Source of the DNA: Brucella pseudintermedia
GTDB lineage: Bacteria > Pseudomonadota > Alphaproteobacteria > Rhizobiales > Rhizobiaceae
Direction: 5' to 3'
Assembly: GCF_008932435.1 (NCBI RefSeq)
Contig: NZ_WBWE01000001.1
Span: forward strand, 248,001-312,000
DNA: 64,000 nucleotides
Shown here in pieces: positions 50,011 through 59,046 of the stretch. Positions within the stretch are counted from its first letter, which is position 1. Every line of letters starts with the position of its first letter. The notes beneath the pieces were generated by a model that did not search any database, had not been told where the DNA came from, and saw only the letters and a program-made list of their open reading frames with translations. The position numbers were made by a program, and so were the translations under genes.

Positions 50011-50265
50011 TCACCGGTTGTTGAGCTGAGCACGAACATTTTCGCGCCCTTTGAACGAGATGCGATAAGGACTGCCCATGCGGGATTCGATGAGCCGCTT
50101 GCGGCGCAATTGCTGGAAAATCGCCATCGTGCAATCGGAAAGCAGATAGCCTTCGCGGGTATAGCATTCGATTTCGCAGATACGCCCGTTTTCGCGCAGA
50201 TGGCGGATGTAGCCGCCCTGCGCCAGCACGTGCAATACGCGCTGTTCCATGCGTGAGATATTCAT
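50011..50265 (-). CDS. YjhX/TopAI-family toxin (UPF0386)
   Basis: An 84-residue protein of the YjhX family. The pattern is strong: MNISRMEQRVLHVLAQGG, ECYTREGYLLSDCT, IFQQLRRKRLI and the closing ENVRAQLNNR. E. coli YjhX (TopAI) inhibits DNA topoisomerase I. The GNAT gene follows at 11 bp, as in E. coli yjhX-yjhQ. No good ribosome site precedes the ATG (AACAACA), suggesting weak or controlled translation. Confidence 0.85.
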   Translation of the reverse strand: MNISRMEQRVLHVLAQGGYIRHLRENGRICEIECYTREGYLLSDCTMAIFQQLRRKRLIESRMGSPYRISFKGRENVRAQLNNR

Positions 50266-50458
50266 TGTTGTTCATGCCTGGATGGAAACCATGACAAGCA
50301 TCAGCCTTCGCGGACAGCCTGCACCGTCCACGGCCAATGCCGTTTCCGTCCCTGGACCTGCCTGTCAGGCGCGCTCAGCACCCGTCATTCGCAGTTTCGT
50401 CCGGAACGCTCAAAGGCTTCCTACAATCTCCAGCATCAACAATTCCTCTTCCAGAGGT

Positions 50459-50486
50459 CAAAAACAGGAGGGCTATAACCCTCCTG
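50459..50486 (-). terminator. Terminator of the LpxO-like gene
   Basis: CAGGAGGG-CTATAA-CCCTCCTG, followed on the minus strand by TTTTTG. Confidence 0.75.
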
Positions 50487-50522
50487 CTCATTTACAAGCA
50501 CGGAATCCCGGTGTCAAACCGT

Positions 50523-51359
50523 TCAGGATTTCGGCTGGTTACGCAGCTTTTCAGCTTCCGCGTAGAACTTCTTTTCCCACTCATTGTGGTTGTCCAGCCC
50601 TTCCTTGATGAAGGGCGTGAAGATGGCGAGGTTCATCAGGCACCAATTGATGAACCGGGCCGGGAACTTCAGCGGCTTCACGAAATCGACGAAAAGGACC
50701 ACCCGCGTCTTGTCGGTGTGGTTCCACGCCTCATGCTCATAGGCATCGTCGAAGATCAGAACCTTGCCTTCCTGCCAATGACAGACCTGTTTGTCCACGC
50801 GGATGGCAAGCTTGTCGTTCGGCTCCGGCACGATGAGACCGAGATGCAGGCGCAGCACGCCATTATAAGGACCGCGATGCGGCGGCAGGTGCTTGCCCGG
50901 CTCGAAGATTGAGAACATCGCCGTGGTCAGGCCGGGGATCTTGTTGACGATCCGCCAGGTTTCCGGGCAGGCCTTGATGTTCTGTTCCGACTTCACACCG
51001 AAACCGAGCAGGAAGAACGTCTTCCAGCGATTGTCGGTCGAGATCGTCTTCACATCGGTCGAAATATCCTGAAAGGAAGGCAGTTCGCTCTGGCGCAGGA
51101 GAATCGTGTCCAGTTCCTTGCGGATGGCGGGCCATTCCTTCTCGATTTCCGCCGCCCATGGAAAGGTTGCATTGTCATAGACGGGCGGATTGCCGAGCTT
51201 GGCATATTTCAAATTGAGACCTTCGGCCCAGGATACGATACCCATGAAAAAACGGGTAATCCGGCTTGGCCGGTCCATCGCGGCGATGCCTTCCGTGCCA
51301 AACTTCTGCTTCGGATCGGTCGCTGCCTTGTCTTGTATCGATGTATCGGGATTGGACAT
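50523..51359 (-). CDS. Aspartyl/asparaginyl beta-hydroxylase-domain protein (LpxO-like)
   Basis: A 278-residue Fe(II)/2-oxoglutarate oxygenase of the Asp/Asn hydroxylase family; the bacterial LpxO members hydroxylate lipid A acyl chains. The iron-binding His lies in PPHRGPYNGVLRLHLGLIVP and the second His in DDAYEHEAWNHTDKTRVVLF, with the 2-oxoglutarate Arg nearby. A hydrophobic C-terminal stretch could contact the membrane. Start ATG 51359 follows GAAAGAGCGTGAG. Naming as lpxO rests on family only; substrate not shown. Confidence 0.86.
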   Translation of the reverse strand: MSNPDTSIQDKAATDPKQKFGTEGIAAMDRPSRITRFFMGIVSWAEGLNLKYAKLGNPPVYDNATFPWAAEIEKEWPAIRKELDTILLRQSELPSFQDISTDVKTISTDNRWKTFFLLGFGVKSEQNIKACPETWRIVNKIPGLTTAMFSIFEPGKHLPPHRGPYNGVLRLHLGLIVPEPNDKLAIRVDKQVCHWQEGKVLIFDDAYEHEAWNHTDKTRVVLFVDFVKPLKFPARFINWCLMNLAIFTPFIKEGLDNHNEWEKKFYAEAEKLRNQPKS

Positions 51360-51455
51360 CTCACGCTCTTTCAGAATGACGCTGAAACTTCCCAGCCATA
51401 AATGAATGAAACTATAGCGAAAATTTGCCGACAAGAGGTCAGCTGTTCATTTTCA

Positions 51456-51503
51456 CGGCATTTCCAACAAAAGCGGGACACGGTTTTGTGTTCGGAAATG
51501 CCG
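51456..51503. repeat. Dispersed palindromic repeat (GGCATTTCC...GGAAATGCC)
   Basis: CGGCATTTCC/GGAAATGCCG perfect outer arms with an inner AAAGCGGGACACGGTTTTG. It lies between the LpxO-like gene and cca and belongs to the same loose family as 34335 and 58975. Confidence 0.7.
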
Positions 51504-51530
51504 GAGGAAAATAGTCAGGGCACAAATGCC

Positions 51531-52790
51531 CTAACCGCGGTCAAGTTTGTCCAGAAGCGCGGCCCGGTCAAGGCTGAAACCGGAGTCTATCCAGAAAGTT
51601 TCAAGGGACCGCAATACCTCGCCGAGCCCCGGCCCCTTCTCGATGCCCAGCGCCAGAAGATCGCTGCCCGTGACGGGAAAGACCGGCGCATCGTAGCGTT
51701 CGGCAGCGTCCAGAAGACGCGCGAAACCACCGGCGCGGATCATGGCATCGTCGCTGCCTGCGGCATCGGCCCGCGCCGCGGCATAGGCGAGACGAATGCG
51801 GTCGAGTACGGCCTGCTTGCTGCCGCGATAGATGGTCTTCTTCAATGCCTGTTCGGAAAGCTCCGGCTTGACCGCATCGGCGCGCGCCCAGGCTTCAAGG
51901 CGCGCCCTTTCCGCGTTGGACATTTTGAGCCGCTTGCCCATTTCTTCCATCCGCACGCTATCGGGCGGAACAATGCTTGCGAGCCGCAAAAGCGGATCAG
52001 CCTGCCAGCCAAGGTCGGCCTCGGTGCGCACCAGCCCATGAATGGCGTCGATACCCCATTTCTCGCTTTCCGGCAGGATCAGATTCAGCACTCCGCCCTG
52101 CCGCATCCACAAAAGCGCGCGCGACGGATCGGGCGCGGACAGCAACTTCTTCAGTTCCGCCCAGACCCGTTCGGCGGAAAGCTGCGCAAGGCCGTCTTTC
52201 AGCCGCGCGCTGGCCCGCAAGCCGTCAGCCTCAGGCCGTCCCGAACCATACCAGGCGAAGAAGCGGAAAAAGCGCAAGATTCGCAGATAATCCTCGCGAA
52301 TGCGCTGTTCCGCATCGCCGATGAAGCGCAAAGTCCGGCTTTCAATATCGGCAAGACCGCCAACGTCGTCGATAATCGTGCCGTCAGCCGTCATGTAAAG
52401 CGCGTTGATGGTAAAATCGCGCCGTTCCGCGTCAGCCTTCCAGTCGGTCCCGAAAGCCACTTTCGCATGACGGCCATCCGTCTCCACATCCTGCCGCAGC
52501 GTCGTTACCTCGAACGGATGCCCCTGCACGACGACCGTGATCGTGCCATGCTCGATGCCAGTCGGCACCGGCTTGAAACCGGCCTCCTTCGCAAGCCTCA
52601 CCGTCTCTTGCGGCAGATGCGTCGTCGCCAGATCGACATCGCTCACCTTGCTGCCAAGCAGCGTGTTGCGCACTGCGCCGCCGACCACGCGTGCCTCGCC
52701 GCCATCGCGGTTCAGCGCCTTGAACAGGGCCTGCAAGGGCTTTGCCTTCAGCCAGTCCGCCTTGCCGGAAATATTGATGGTCTCGCTCAA
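51531..52790 (-). CDS. cca: CCA tRNA nucleotidyltransferase / poly(A) polymerase-type
   Basis: A 419-residue class-II nucleotidyltransferase. The head domain shows GGAVRNTLLGSKVSDVDLAT with the catalytic Asp pair, then RRDFTINALYMTADG and DGRHAKVAFGTDWKADAERR-like strands. The remaining helical region (ERVWAELKKLL onwards) binds tRNA. Start ATG 52790 overlaps the Nudix gene stop by 4 bp. It is the last gene of a DUF1285-Nudix-cca operon. Confidence 0.93.
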   Translation of the reverse strand: MSETINISGKADWLKAKPLQALFKALNRDGGEARVVGGAVRNTLLGSKVSDVDLATTHLPQETVRLAKEAGFKPVPTGIEHGTITVVVQGHPFEVTTLRQDVETDGRHAKVAFGTDWKADAERRDFTINALYMTADGTIIDDVGGLADIESRTLRFIGDAEQRIREDYLRILRFFRFFAWYGSGRPEADGLRASARLKDGLAQLSAERVWAELKKLLSAPDPSRALLWMRQGGVLNLILPESEKWGIDAIHGLVRTEADLGWQADPLLRLASIVPPDSVRMEEMGKRLKMSNAERARLEAWARADAVKPELSEQALKKTIYRGSKQAVLDRIRLAYAAARADAAGSDDAMIRAGGFARLLDAAERYDAPVFPVTGSDLLALGIEKGPGLGEVLRSLETFWIDSGFSLDRAALLDKLDRG

Positions 52791-53410
52791 ACGTAGAGCC
52801 TTTCATAAAGTCCGCGAATGATACCGGCGGTTGCCCCCCAGATGAATCGCTCGTGATAGGGCATGGCGTAATAGAAGCGTTCCTTGCCGTTGAACATCCT
52901 GCTTTCGCGGCGATGGTTCTGCGGGTTCATCAGGAAGGAAAGCGGCACCTCGAAAATATCGGCCACTTCGTCGGGGTTGGGATGCAGGTCGAACGGCGTC
53001 TTCACCACCGCCAGAATGGGCGTGATCGAAAAGCCGCTGCCGGTGAGATAGCGCGGCAGATTGCCGATGATCTCGGCGCGATCCGCCGCAAGCCCGATTT
53101 CCTCATTGGCCTCGCGCAGTGCCGCCCGTTCCGCCGTGCCGTCCTCCGGGTCGATTGCACCGCCCGGAAAGGCGATCTGGCCGGAATGCTTGCGCAATGT
53201 GTCGGTGCGCTGCGTCAGAAGCAGCGTGGCTTCCGACCCCCGATCCACCACCGGCACCAGCACGGCGGCATCGCGCATCTTCGCGGTCACCATGGCCTGC
53301 GTGAAATCCGGATTGAGCGAATGGTCGCCGGTTACCGCATCATGATCGGGACGCCAGTGCCGGACCCGCTCGGCAAAGTCACCGGCTGAAAAGTCAGGGA
53401 ATGCATTCAT
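52787..53410 (-). CDS. Nudix hydrolase, CoA pyrophosphatase-like
   Basis: A 207-residue Nudix protein. The Nudix box runs from GGAIDPEDGTAERAAL through REANEEIGL, with the Mg-binding Glu residues intact, and an upstream LTQRTDTLRKHSGQIAFPGG matches the UPF0035 motif of CoA/NADH pyrophosphatases. It overlaps DUF1285 at its start and cca at its end (4 bp each), indicating a tightly coupled operon. Its role would be clearing CoA or oxidised CoA; substrate inferred. Confidence 0.9.
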   Translation of the reverse strand: MNAFPDFSAGDFAERVRHWRPDHDAVTGDHSLNPDFTQAMVTAKMRDAAVLVPVVDRGSEATLLLTQRTDTLRKHSGQIAFPGGAIDPEDGTAERAALREANEEIGLAADRAEIIGNLPRYLTGSGFSITPILAVVKTPFDLHPNPDEVADIFEVPLSFLMNPQNHRRESRMFNGKERFYYAMPYHERFIWGATAGIIRGLYERLYV

Positions 53411-54072
53411 TGCAGCGCCGCCTCCAGCGCATCGGACGCCATGATCGGAAACACCACGCCGCCGGAGCGGACGGCAAATGTCGGCACGCCGTCGATTTCG
53501 ATTTCCTCGCCCAGCGCCACCAGATCATACATGACCGAACGGGCAATCAGCGCCTCCAGCCGTCCGCGCACCAGCACATAAGGCTTGAGGCCACCGCTTT
53601 CCCGCTCGACCACGAAGCGGAGCGGATGCTCTGCATCGGCGGTCACCACGTCACCCACATTGGTGCGGAAGGTCAGCGCCTGCGTCTCGCCTTCGCCGGA
53701 AACATCCATCTCGACGGCAATGAAATGGGCGTCTTCCACGCGGATGCCGACTTTTTCCACCGGCGTGACCAGATAGGTCTTGCCGTCCTCATCCTTGCGC
53801 AGCACGGTCGAGAACAGCCGCACAAGCTGTTTGCGGCCAATCGGCGTGCCCATGTAGAACCATGTGCCATCCGCCTTGATTTCCATGTCGAGATCGCCGC
53901 AAAACTCCGGGTTCCACCGCTCGACGGGCGGAATCCCCCGCTCTTTCGTCGCCGGTCCGCTTTGCGCATCGGCATGGGCGCGCGCGATCAGGGCTTCCAG
54001 CCCGCCGGTCGTCCCAGCGTTCCGTATCGAATCTTGCGGCGTGTCCTTGCCTTCAGGGGTGCTTTTTATCAT
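53407..54072 (-). CDS. DUF1285-family protein
   Basis: A 221-residue protein of the DUF1285 family, function unknown. The family core is visible: PPVERWNPEFCGDLDMEIKA, split by short loops, then GTWFYMGTPIGRKQLVRLFS, EKVGIRVEDAHFIAVEMD and FVVERESGGLKPYVLVR. It lies divergent from the moxR operon with about 135 bp between starts. Operon position before a Nudix hydrolase and cca is common in rhizobia. Confidence 0.88.
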   Translation of the reverse strand: MIKSTPEGKDTPQDSIRNAGTTGGLEALIARAHADAQSGPATKERGIPPVERWNPEFCGDLDMEIKADGTWFYMGTPIGRKQLVRLFSTVLRKDEDGKTYLVTPVEKVGIRVEDAHFIAVEMDVSGEGETQALTFRTNVGDVVTADAEHPLRFVVERESGGLKPYVLVRGRLEALIARSVMYDLVALGEEIEIDGVPTFAVRSGGVVFPIMASDALEAALQ

Positions 54073-54207
54073 CCGACTCGGTTATTCCTGCTCGAATGTG
54101 TTTAATATGCTGGAAGTCATGAAATAGTCACCGTTTCGCGGCTTGTCAGCACTATATGCGATTTATAAGGCACTTCCGCCAGAGCGGTCACATATTGCGA
54201 GGTCCAT

Positions 54208-55215
54208 ATGAGCGTTGCCGTTACGCCTGAAACCGCCAATCCCGAACAGATAATCGCGGAGGCCGAGCGGGCGCTCGCAGATATTGCCCGCATCAAGGCA
54301 AGCGTCGGCACTGTGATCTTCGGTCAGGAAAACGTAATCGAGCGCACGCTGGTCGCCGTGCTTGCCGGTGGCCACGCGCTCCTCGTCGGCGTGCCGGGCC
54401 TTGCCAAGACCAAGCTGGTCGAAACGCTTGGAACCGTGCTTGGCCTTTCTGGCCAGCGCATCCAATTCACCCCCGACCTGATGCCCTCCGACATCATCGG
54501 CTCGGAAGTCATGGAGCAGGATGCCGACGGACGCCGCTCCTTCCGCTATCTGAAAGGCCCGATCTTCGCGCAGCTCCTGATGGCCGACGAGATCAACCGC
54601 GCCAGCCCCCGCACCCAGTCCGCGCTTTTGCAGGCCATGCAGGAATATCATGTGACGGTCGCAGGCCAGCGTTACGACTTGCCCGCACCGTTCCATGTCC
54701 TTGCAACGCAGAACCCGCTGGAGCAGGAAGGCACCTATCCGCTGCCGGAAGCCCAGCTCGACCGCTTTCTGATGCAGATCGACATTCTTTACCCAGAACT
54801 GGATGCGGAACGCCGCATTCTTCTGGAAACGACCGGCGTTTCCGAGGCAAAGGCCTATGAAATCATCAACGCCGAGCGGCTGATCGAAATGCAGACACTG
54901 GTGCGCCGGATGCCGGTGTCGGAAAGCGTCGTGGAAGCAATCCTGAAACTGGTCCGTTCCGCCAGACCGGATGCCGATAATGAGCACGCGAAGAAACATA
55001 TCGCCTGGGGTCCCGGCCCGCGCGCCAGCCAGGCGCTGATGCTCTGTGCAAGGGCGCGCGCGCTTTATGAAGGCCGTCTCGCGCCTTCGGTGGATGACGT
55101 GAAGGCGCTGGCCGAGCCTGTCCTGCAGCACCGCATGGCGCTCAACTTCGCCGCGCGCGCCGATGGCATGCATATTCGTGACGTCATCGCCAATCTGGTA
55201 AAGGCTGCTGTCTGA
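54208..55215 (+). CDS. MoxR-family AAA+ ATPase
   Basis: A 335-residue AAA+ chaperone. It has Walker A GVPGLAKTKLVETL (~58-71), Walker B LLMADEINRASPRTQSALL, sensor 1 in HVLATQNPLEQEGTYPLPEAQLDRF (positions ~168-192), and a lid domain. MoxR ATPases assist maturation of protein complexes together with DUF58/VWA partners, exactly the genes that follow. ATG 54208 follows GAGGTCCAT. First gene of the operon. Confidence 0.95.
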   Translation: MSVAVTPETANPEQIIAEAERALADIARIKASVGTVIFGQENVIERTLVAVLAGGHALLVGVPGLAKTKLVETLGTVLGLSGQRIQFTPDLMPSDIIGSEVMEQDADGRRSFRYLKGPIFAQLLMADEINRASPRTQSALLQAMQEYHVTVAGQRYDLPAPFHVLATQNPLEQEGTYPLPEAQLDRFLMQIDILYPELDAERRILLETTGVSEAKAYEIINAERLIEMQTLVRRMPVSESVVEAILKLVRSARPDADNEHAKKHIAWGPGPRASQALMLCARARALYEGRLAPSVDDVKALAEPVLQHRMALNFAARADGMHIRDVIANLVKAAV

Positions 55216-56117
55216 TGGTCATCGGCGCAGAAGTTTCCTCCGCAGATCGCAAGGATACGCTTGCCCGCGCCCGTGCGCGGGCAGCCGCCATCCCCGATCT
55301 GCTGGTGGAAGCGCAGCGCGTGGTCAACACCATCATGAACGGCTGGCACGGACGCCGCAAACGCGGCCCCGGTGAAAATTTCTGGCAGTTCCGTCCCTAT
55401 GTCGAGGGCGAATCGCTCGCCCGCATCGACTGGCGGCGCTCCGCCCGCGACGACCACACCTATGTTCGCGACCGCGAATGGGAATCCGCCCATACGGTCT
55501 GGCTGTGGTGCGATTTTTCGCCTTCCATGCTCTATCGTTCGCAGTTGGCGCCGGTGTCCAAGGAAGCGCGTTCGCTGGTGCTGACGCTTGCTCTTGCCGA
55601 ACTTCTGTCGCGTTCGGGCGAACGCATCGCCTTTCCGTCGCTGATCCAGCCCTTTTCGGCCCGCAACGGAGCCGAACGTCTGGCAGGCGCATTGATGCAC
55701 GAAGCGCCTGCCGCCGCCTTGCCGGATATCGGCCAGATCCGCCGCTTTTCGGAAGTTGTGCTGGTCTCCGACTTTCTGCATCCGTTCGATCAACTGACCG
55801 ATCTTCTCGACCGTCTGGCAAAGCGCGGCGTTCGCGCGCATCTGGTGGAAGTTGCCGATCCGGCGGAAGAAACATTCCCCTATTCCGGCCGCACCGAGTT
55901 CCGTGATCCCGAAACCGGCGCAACGCTCGTCGCCGGTCGGGCTGAAACCTATGCGGACGACTATCGCCGCCTCTACATCGCGCGGCGCGAGACCCTCATC
56001 GATTTCTGCAAGCGGCTTGGCTGGAGCTATACGGTCCACCGCACCGACAGGCCGACGGCGGAAGCGCTGGCGCGCCTGCATGATGCGCTGAGCGCGAGCG
56101 GGGGACTAGGCGCATGA
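55215..56117 (+). CDS. DUF58-domain protein (MoxR partner)
   Basis: A 300-residue VWA-like DUF58 protein. The characteristic RKRGPGENFWQFRPYVEGE and RIDWRRSARDDHTYVRDREW are present, followed by DFSPSMLYRS, a MIDAS-like D-x-S-x-S metal site. The start codon overlaps the moxR stop (TGATG) by one base and the stop overlaps the next gene by 4 bp. It is probably cytosolic, bridging MoxR to the membrane proteins downstream. Confidence 0.93.
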   Translation: MVIGAEVSSADRKDTLARARARAAAIPDLLVEAQRVVNTIMNGWHGRRKRGPGENFWQFRPYVEGESLARIDWRRSARDDHTYVRDREWESAHTVWLWCDFSPSMLYRSQLAPVSKEARSLVLTLALAELLSRSGERIAFPSLIQPFSARNGAERLAGALMHEAPAAALPDIGQIRRFSEVVLVSDFLHPFDQLTDLLDRLAKRGVRAHLVEVADPAEETFPYSGRTEFRDPETGATLVAGRAETYADDYRRLYIARRETLIDFCKRLGWSYTVHRTDRPTAEALARLHDALSASGGLGA

Positions 56118-58975
56118 ACTTTCTGCCGCTCGCCTTCGGTTCGCCGCTGATCCTCGCCGGGCTGATCGCCTTGCCGGTCATCTGGTGGCTTTTGCGCATG
56201 ACGCCGCCGCGCCCGCAGGAGGAAACCTTTCCGCCGCTGCGCATTCTGGCGCAGGTCTTCAAGCGCGAGGAAGTGCCGTCGAAAAGCCCATGGTGGATGA
56301 CACTGCTGCGGCTGCTCATCGCGGCGCTCGTCATTCTGGCGCTCGCCTCGCCGGTCTGGAATCCGCGCCCGGTGGCGCTTGCCGGAAACGAGCCGCTCGC
56401 CATCGTCATCGATAATGGCTGGGCTTCCGCCGAGGATTGGCAGCAGCGGGTCAATGCCGCCGAAAAGCTCATTGCCGATGCGGAAGGCACCGGCGCGCCG
56501 ATCTATCTCGCAGGCACGGCGGAACCGGCCAATGCCGAAATCGGCCCCTATGACGGCAGGCGCGCCGCCGAGCGATTGCAGGCGATGGAGCCGCGCCCTA
56601 TTCCCGTCGACCGCAAGGCGGCGATGGAGCGGCTCTCATCCGCCTTGCCAGCCGGTGCCAAGGTTCGCCTCGCCTTCATGAGCGACGGGCTGGCTGCGAT
56701 AAACGATGCGCAAACCTTCGCCGAACTGGACAAATCAGGCCATCTCGCCTCGGTTCTCTGGTATGGCGCGAGCCTCAGCCGCATCTTCGCGCTGACCGGC
56801 ATCGATAACAAGGCCGACAGTCTGGAAGCCGTCGCCATCCGCCCGGAGGGCGTATCGGCGCCGCGCACGCTCACCGCAGCCGCCTATGACGACAAGGGAC
56901 GCCGCATCGCCGAAGCGCCGCTTTCCTTCCCGCTTGGCAGCGCGGAAGGCACGGCGCGGTTCAGCCTGCCGGTGGAGCTTCGCAACGATTTCCGACTGAT
57001 CCGTGTCGACGGCATCGAACAGGCGGGCGCGACAAGGCTGATCGATGCGGGATCGGAACGGCGCACGGTCGGCCTTATCGCCAGCGGTGACGGCGATCTG
57101 GCGCAGCCCCTGCTCTCGCCGCTGCACTATATTTCCCGGGCGCTCTCGCCCTATGTCAATCTGATCGAACCGCGCTCCGCCGATCTCACGCAATCCGTGC
57201 CGGAAGTGCTGGATGCAAAACCGTCGATCCTCATCATGGCCGATATCGGCACGCTGCCGCAGCCTGTCACCGAACAGCTTTCCAAGTGGATCGAGGATGG
57301 CGGCACGCTGGTGCGCTTCGCAGGACCCCGCCTTGCCGGCGCAAGCGACAATGATCCGCTTTTGCCGGTGAAACTGCGCAAGGGTGAACGCGCGCTCGGC
57401 GGAACATTGTCCTGGTCGGAGCCGCAGAAATTGCGCGCTTTCCCGGACAAGGGGCCATTCGCCAGCCTTGCCGTCCCCGATGATGTGACGGTCACGCGGC
57501 AGGTTCTTGCCGAACCTTCATTCGATCTCAACGACAAGGCTTATGCCGTTCTTCAGGACGGAACGCCGCTCGTGACCGGCGAACAGCGCGGCCGCGGCAA
57601 TATCGTCCTGTTCCACATTTCGCCTGATGCAAGCTGGTCGAGCCTGCCGATTTCGGGTTCGTTCGTGGAAATGCTGCGCCGCATCGTGTCGCTTTCACAG
57701 AGAACCGGCGCGCAGGACAATCAGGCTTCGGTCTCGCTGCCCCCCTACCAGCTGCTTTCGGCTTCCGGCGCGCTGACCCCGCCGACTTCGGAGGCCAAGC
57801 CGCTGATCGTCGAAAAGAACAGGCAGGCGAGCGTCAGCATCAACACGCCGCCCGGTTTCTACGGCAACGAGGATGGCCTGAAAGCGCTCAACATTTTTGA
57901 AGGTGCCAATATCAAGCTGCAACCGATTGCCCAGCCTGCATTTTCCGTCGGCATAACGCCCGCTTCCTACACGTCCGACCAGTCGATTTCACTGGCGGGA
58001 CCGTTCTTCGCTGCCGCCGCAATGCTGCTGGCGCTCGACACGCTTTTGATGCTGTGGCTGCGCGGTGCCTTCCGCCGCCGCATGAAAGTGCGCGCCAAGG
58101 CGGCTGGCATCGCCGTGCTGCTGGCAGGTTCGCTTGCTTTCAACCTTGGTCCGTCCGGAACCGGCGAAGCACGCGCCCAGACCCAGCCGCAACCGCAGGT
58201 GCACAACGACAGCAAGCCGGGCGACGAAGCGATCGTCAATTCCGTCTCGAAGACGCATCTTGCCTATGTCATCACCGGCAGCGCTGAGACCGACGACATC
58301 AGCAAGGCCGGGCTGCGCGGTTTAGGCTTCGTGCTGATGGACAAGACCGCGCTTGAACCGGGCGATCCGATCGGCGTTGATCCCGCCAAGGATGAACTGG
58401 CCTTTTATCCGCTGATCTACTGGCCTATCGACCCCAACGCGCCGATGCCAAGCCCGGAAGCAATTGCCAAGGTCGATGCCTATATGCAGCAGGGCGGCAC
58501 CGTTCTTTTTGACACGCGCGACCAGTTGCAGGCAGGCGCCAGCCTCGACCCGTCCGCCTCACCAGCCAACCAGCGCCTGCGCGCCATCCTCGACGGCATG
58601 AATGTGCCGCCGCTGGAACCCGTGCCGGACGATCATGTGCTGACCAAATCCTTCTTCATCATGCCGGATTTTCCGGGCCGCTATGAAGGAAGCCCGCTCT
58701 GGGTCGAGGCCACCACGCCCAACGCTTCGCCGCAGGACCGCCCTGTCCGCACCGGTGACGGGGTGACGCCGATCATGATCACGGCCAATGATCTGGCCGG
58801 TGCGTGGGCTGTGGATGAGCAGGGGAACCCGCTGCTGCCGACCGTGCCGAACGATCCGATGCAGCGCATCTATGCCCTTCGCGGCGGCGTGAATATCGTC
58901 ATGTATATGCTGACCGGCAACTACAAGTCCGATCAGGTGCATGTTCCGGCCCTCCTTGAACGGCTGGGGAATTAG
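56114..58975 (+). CDS. BatA-type membrane protein with DUF4159 domain
   Basis: A 953-residue protein. The N-terminus (LPLAFGSPLILAGLIALPVIWWLL) and a second segment ~60-80 match the BatA N-terminal region; then comes a large extracytoplasmic part with a DUF4350/glutamine-amidotransferase-like fold. A membrane pair sits at ~640-690 (FFAAAAMLLALDTLLMLWL), and the C-terminal ~220 residues are the DUF4159 domain (THLAYVITGSAETDDISKAG). Part of the MoxR operon. The TAG stop is the first base of a palindromic repeat. Confidence 0.92.
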   Translation: MNFLPLAFGSPLILAGLIALPVIWWLLRMTPPRPQEETFPPLRILAQVFKREEVPSKSPWWMTLLRLLIAALVILALASPVWNPRPVALAGNEPLAIVIDNGWASAEDWQQRVNAAEKLIADAEGTGAPIYLAGTAEPANAEIGPYDGRRAAERLQAMEPRPIPVDRKAAMERLSSALPAGAKVRLAFMSDGLAAINDAQTFAELDKSGHLASVLWYGASLSRIFALTGIDNKADSLEAVAIRPEGVSAPRTLTAAAYDDKGRRIAEAPLSFPLGSAEGTARFSLPVELRNDFRLIRVDGIEQAGATRLIDAGSERRTVGLIASGDGDLAQPLLSPLHYISRALSPYVNLIEPRSADLTQSVPEVLDAKPSILIMADIGTLPQPVTEQLSKWIEDGGTLVRFAGPRLAGASDNDPLLPVKLRKGERALGGTLSWSEPQKLRAFPDKGPFASLAVPDDVTVTRQVLAEPSFDLNDKAYAVLQDGTPLVTGEQRGRGNIVLFHISPDASWSSLPISGSFVEMLRRIVSLSQRTGAQDNQASVSLPPYQLLSASGALTPPTSEAKPLIVEKNRQASVSINTPPGFYGNEDGLKALNIFEGANIKLQPIAQPAFSVGITPASYTSDQSISLAGPFFAAAAMLLALDTLLMLWLRGAFRRRMKVRAKAAGIAVLLAGSLAFNLGPSGTGEARAQTQPQPQVHNDSKPGDEAIVNSVSKTHLAYVITGSAETDDISKAGLRGLGFVLMDKTALEPGDPIGVDPAKDELAFYPLIYWPIDPNAPMPSPEAIAKVDAYMQQGGTVLFDTRDQLQAGASLDPSASPANQRLRAILDGMNVPPLEPVPDDHVLTKSFFIMPDFPGRYEGSPLWVEATTPNASPQDRPVRTGDGVTPIMITANDLAGAWAVDEQGNPLLPTVPNDPMQRIYALRGGVNIVMYMLTGNYKSDQVHVPALLERLGN

Positions 58976-59023
58976 AGCATGTTTCGGAAAAGTAGGAACC
59001 GGTCTTCCGGTAAAAACATGCTC
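58975..59023. repeat. Dispersed palindromic repeat inside the MoxR operon
   Basis: GAGCATGTTT/AAACATGCTC outer arms with inner CGGAAA and TTCCGG pairing. It fills the gap between the DUF4159 gene stop and the ribosome site of the next gene, so it would be transcribed as a hairpin within the operon mRNA. Confidence 0.75.
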
Positions 59024-59046
59024 AAACAGAAGAGAAGGAGGTGAGA

